Positions 62,718-64,000 of a DNA stretch of 64,000 bases are shown piece by piece. Every line of letters starts with the position of its first letter. Positions within the stretch are counted from its first letter, which is position 1. The translations under genes and the position numbers were made by a program. The stretch covers positions 59,494 through 123,493 of the forward strand of contig NZ_SRJD01000011.1 of assembly GCF_004684935.1 (NCBI RefSeq). Direction: 5' to 3'. Origin of the DNA: Sporolactobacillus shoreae (GTDB lineage Bacteria; Bacillota; Bacilli; Bacillales; Sporolactobacillaceae). The notes below the pieces were generated by a model. The model was not told where the DNA came from. It did no database searches and saw only the letters and a program-made list of their open reading frames with translations.

Positions 62718-62792
62718 TCCACAGTAGCTCAGCGGCAGAGCAATCGGCTGTTAACCGATTGGTCGTAGGTTCGAACCCTACCTGTGGAGCCA
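62718..62792 (+). tRNA. tRNA-Asn (GTT)
   Basis: Full cloverleaf with acceptor TCCACAG/CTGTGGA, anticodon GTT, T-loop GGTTCGAACC and encoded CCA. Confidence 0.97.
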
Positions 62793-62793
62793 T

Positions 62794-62885
62794 GGAGAAG
62801 TACCCAAGCCGGCTGAAGGGGCTCCCCTGCTAAGGGAGTAGACGGTGTGAATCGTGCGAGGGTTCGAATCCCTCCTTCTCCGCCA
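62794..62885 (+). tRNA. tRNA-Ser (GCT)
   Basis: 92 nt with a long variable arm, acceptor GGAGAAG/CTTCTCC, anticodon GCT and encoded CCA. One base after tRNA-Asn. Confidence 0.96.
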
Positions 62886-62898
62886 TTTTATTTTTTGT

Positions 62899-62970
62899 GG
62901 CCCGTTTGTCGAGCGGTTATGACACTGCCTTAATCGGCAGGCCGCGGGTTCGAATCCCGCACAGGTCACC
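62899..62970 (+). pseudogene. Degenerate tRNA-Glu-like sequence
   Basis: Acceptor, D arm and T arm resemble Bacillus tRNA-Glu, and the third place in this cluster is Glu in B. subtilis. But the anticodon arm CTGCC-TTAATC-GGCAG has a 6-nt loop instead of 7 and no TTC anticodon. The acceptor stem has a C-A mismatch (GGCCCGT with ACAGGTC), and the expected CCA reads CCT. Probably a decayed tRNA gene; a non-standard tRNA reading Leu or Ile cannot be ruled out. Confidence 0.7.
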
Positions 62971-63115
62971 TTGAAAGTACGGGTGTCGCACGGATATGCG
63001 ATTTCCGGTGAAATAATGGGCAATGTGTATACATAGCTCTTTTTAATGTCGGCAGTTCGGAAAAATGATTTTTGAATTGAAATTATTGATTCTGAACTGG
63101 CTGGGTTATCCACAT

Positions 63116-63187
63116 GAGCCGCTAGCTCAGGGGTAGAGCATCTGACTTTTAATCAGAGGGTCGAGGGTTCAAATCCCTCGCGGCTCA
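63116..63187 (+). tRNA. tRNA-Lys (TTT)
   Basis: Acceptor GAGCCGC/GCGGCTC, anticodon TTT, standard T-loop; CCA not encoded. The 145 nt before it hold no recognisable tRNA, although B. subtilis has tRNA-Gln at this place. Confidence 0.96.
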
Positions 63188-63194
63188 TTTTTAA

Positions 63195-63279
63195 GCGGGT
63201 GTGGCGGAATTGGCAGACGCGCTAGATTTAGGATCTAGTGTTTTGCGACGTGGGGGTTCGAGTCCCTTCACCCGCACCA
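63195..63279 (+). tRNA. tRNA-Leu (TAG)
   Basis: 85 nt, long variable arm, acceptor GCGGGTG/CACCCGC, anticodon TAG, encoded CCA. Confidence 0.96.
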
Positions 63280-63297
63280 CATTCAATTTAATATTAT

Positions 63298-63383
63298 GCG
63301 GTCGTGGCGGAATGGCAGACGCGCTAGCTTGAGGGGCTAGTGGAGGCAACTTCGTGGAGGTTCGAGTCCTCTCGACCGCACCA
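63298..63383 (+). tRNA. tRNA-Leu (GAG)
   Basis: 86 nt, long variable arm, acceptor GCGGTCG/CGACCGC, anticodon GAG, encoded CCA. In B. subtilis the equivalent gene is the ICEBs1 attachment site; no element is inserted here. Confidence 0.96.
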
Positions 63384-63392
63384 TTTTATTAT

Positions 63393-63466
<74 letters not shown>

Positions 63467-63474
63467 TGGTTTAT

Positions 63475-63551
<77 letters not shown>

Positions 63552-63560
63552 TTTCATCGT

Positions 63561-63631
63561 GCGGGTGTAGTTTAGTGGTAAAACAAGAGCCTTCCAAGCT
63601 CTGGTCGTGGGTCCGATTCCCATCACCCGCT
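63561..63631 (+). tRNA. tRNA-Gly (TCC), atypical T-loop
   Basis: Acceptor GCGGGTG/CACCCGC, anticodon TCC, discriminator T, CCA not encoded. The T-loop reads TCCGATT where TTCGATT is expected, so the near-universal T55 is C. Confidence 0.9.
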
Positions 63632-63643
63632 TTTTTAATAAAT

Positions 63644-63720
<77 letters not shown>

Positions 63721-63871
63721 TTTATTTAAAAATTATAATCAGGAATGTTCCTTGAAAACTGAACAAAAGCCAAGCGTGATATAAAGGGTAAACCCCTTAT
63801 GTCAATTCAATTTTGCTGAGGATCGAATGAACGAAGAAGAAACAAACGGAAGCTGCGGTTTCCGATGCACT
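63721..63871 (+). other. Pre-16S rRNA leader
   Basis: Contains CCTTGAAAACTGAAC (63750-63764), usual in Bacillales rRNA spacers, and a small CGGAA/TTTCCG hairpin near 63847-63863. A TATAAT lies at 63734-63739, but no good -35 was found, so read-through from the tRNA promoter is likely. Confidence 0.6.
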
Positions 63872-64000
63872 ATTTTTTGGAGAGTTTGATCCTGGCTCAG
63901 GACGAACGCTGGCGGCGTGCCTAATACATGCAAGTCGAGCGCACAGAAGGGAGCTTGCTCCCGGAAGTGAGCGGCGGATGGGTGAGTAACACGTGGGCAA
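63872..64000 (+). rRNA. 16S ribosomal RNA, 5' part (runs off the window)
   Basis: TTTGGAGAGTTTGATCCTGG, then CAGGACGAACGCTGGCGGCG and TGCCTAATACATGCAAGTCG follow as in Bacillales 16S, to the variable V1 loop and GTGAGTAACACGTGGGCAA. The 5' end is placed by analogy to within a few bases. Confidence 0.97.

Noticed and set aside
62778..63113. 111-codon minus-strand ORF across the tRNA-Ser and pseudo-tRNA genes
   Set aside because: Overlaps structural RNA genes; such ORFs opposite tRNAs are a common annotation artefact.
63298..63383. Integration site of an ICEBs1-like element at tRNA-Leu
   Set aside because: The equivalent B. subtilis tRNA-Leu is an attachment site, but here the tRNA runs straight into other tRNAs and rRNA, with no integrase or repeat.
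63797..64000. 67-codon minus-strand ORF opposite 16S rRNA
   Set aside because: Antisense to rRNA; spurious.

Overview
The window is chromosomal DNA from a spore-forming-lineage Firmicute (Bacillales). Gene content and order, strong purine-rich Shine-Dalgarno sites with frequent TTG/GTG starts, T-box and SAM riboswitch leaders, and the first ~130 nt of a Bacillus-type 16S rRNA all say so. The 16S start and gene content look most like Sporolactobacillus or a close relative, but that genus is an inference. No phage, insertion sequence, integron or CRISPR array was found.

Layout. (1) 105-932: uppP. (2) 1129-13903: one arginine/carbamoyl-phosphate transcription unit, argC-argJ-argB-argD-carA-carB-argF-argG-argH, behind a T-box leader whose specifier reads as an Arg codon (CGC). 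(3) 13993-15854: MFS exporter and small unknowns. (4) 16239-18623: a fused anthranilate synthase TrpE-TrpG on the minus strand; its leader holds eight (G/U)AG triplets at exact 5-nt spacing, a TRAP-type binding site. (5) 18933-21456: YceI protein, YwnB/YwnA-like oxidoreductase and Rrf2 repressor with two matching operators, and rpiA. (6) 21510-26857: a Lac-family PTS (IIB, IIC, IIA) preceded by a small membrane protein, a consensus sigma-54 promoter and a LevR/CelR-type activator. (7) 27094-34030: glycerophosphodiesterase, EamA transporter, KimA-like K+ importer with an unexplained structured leader, LysR regulator and an AbrB-family permease, with 21-bp-phased repeats between the last two. 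(8) 34408-39905: MacA/MacB-like ABC exporter, two-component system and msrA. (9) 40159-45768: membrane protein/Xre pair with its own operator, then SAM-riboswitch-controlled metI-metC-yitJ. (10) 45991-53036: cell-envelope genes (YpuA-like, glycosyltransferase, polysaccharide deacetylase, DsbA-like, 3D-domain wall protein), comFB, ferredoxin and rhomboid. (11) 53208-62561: the conserved acpS-(nnr)-ydcC-alr-ndoAI-ndoA-sigB-tex-sprT block, in which the whole rsb regulatory module around sigB is missing. (12) 62577-64000: a tRNA cluster (Asn, Ser, degenerate Glu, Lys, Leu, Leu, Arg, Pro, Gly, Ile) leading into 16S rRNA.

Most notable: the TRAP-type site in front of a proteobacterial-style TrpE(G) fusion; intergenic arrays of short motifs phased at exactly 21 bp (two unrelated motifs) plus a 10-11 bp phased array; an orphan sigB; a structured, unassigned leader upstream of kimA; and a degenerate tRNA-Glu in a conserved tRNA cluster. 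All calls come from reading the sequence; no database search was run.
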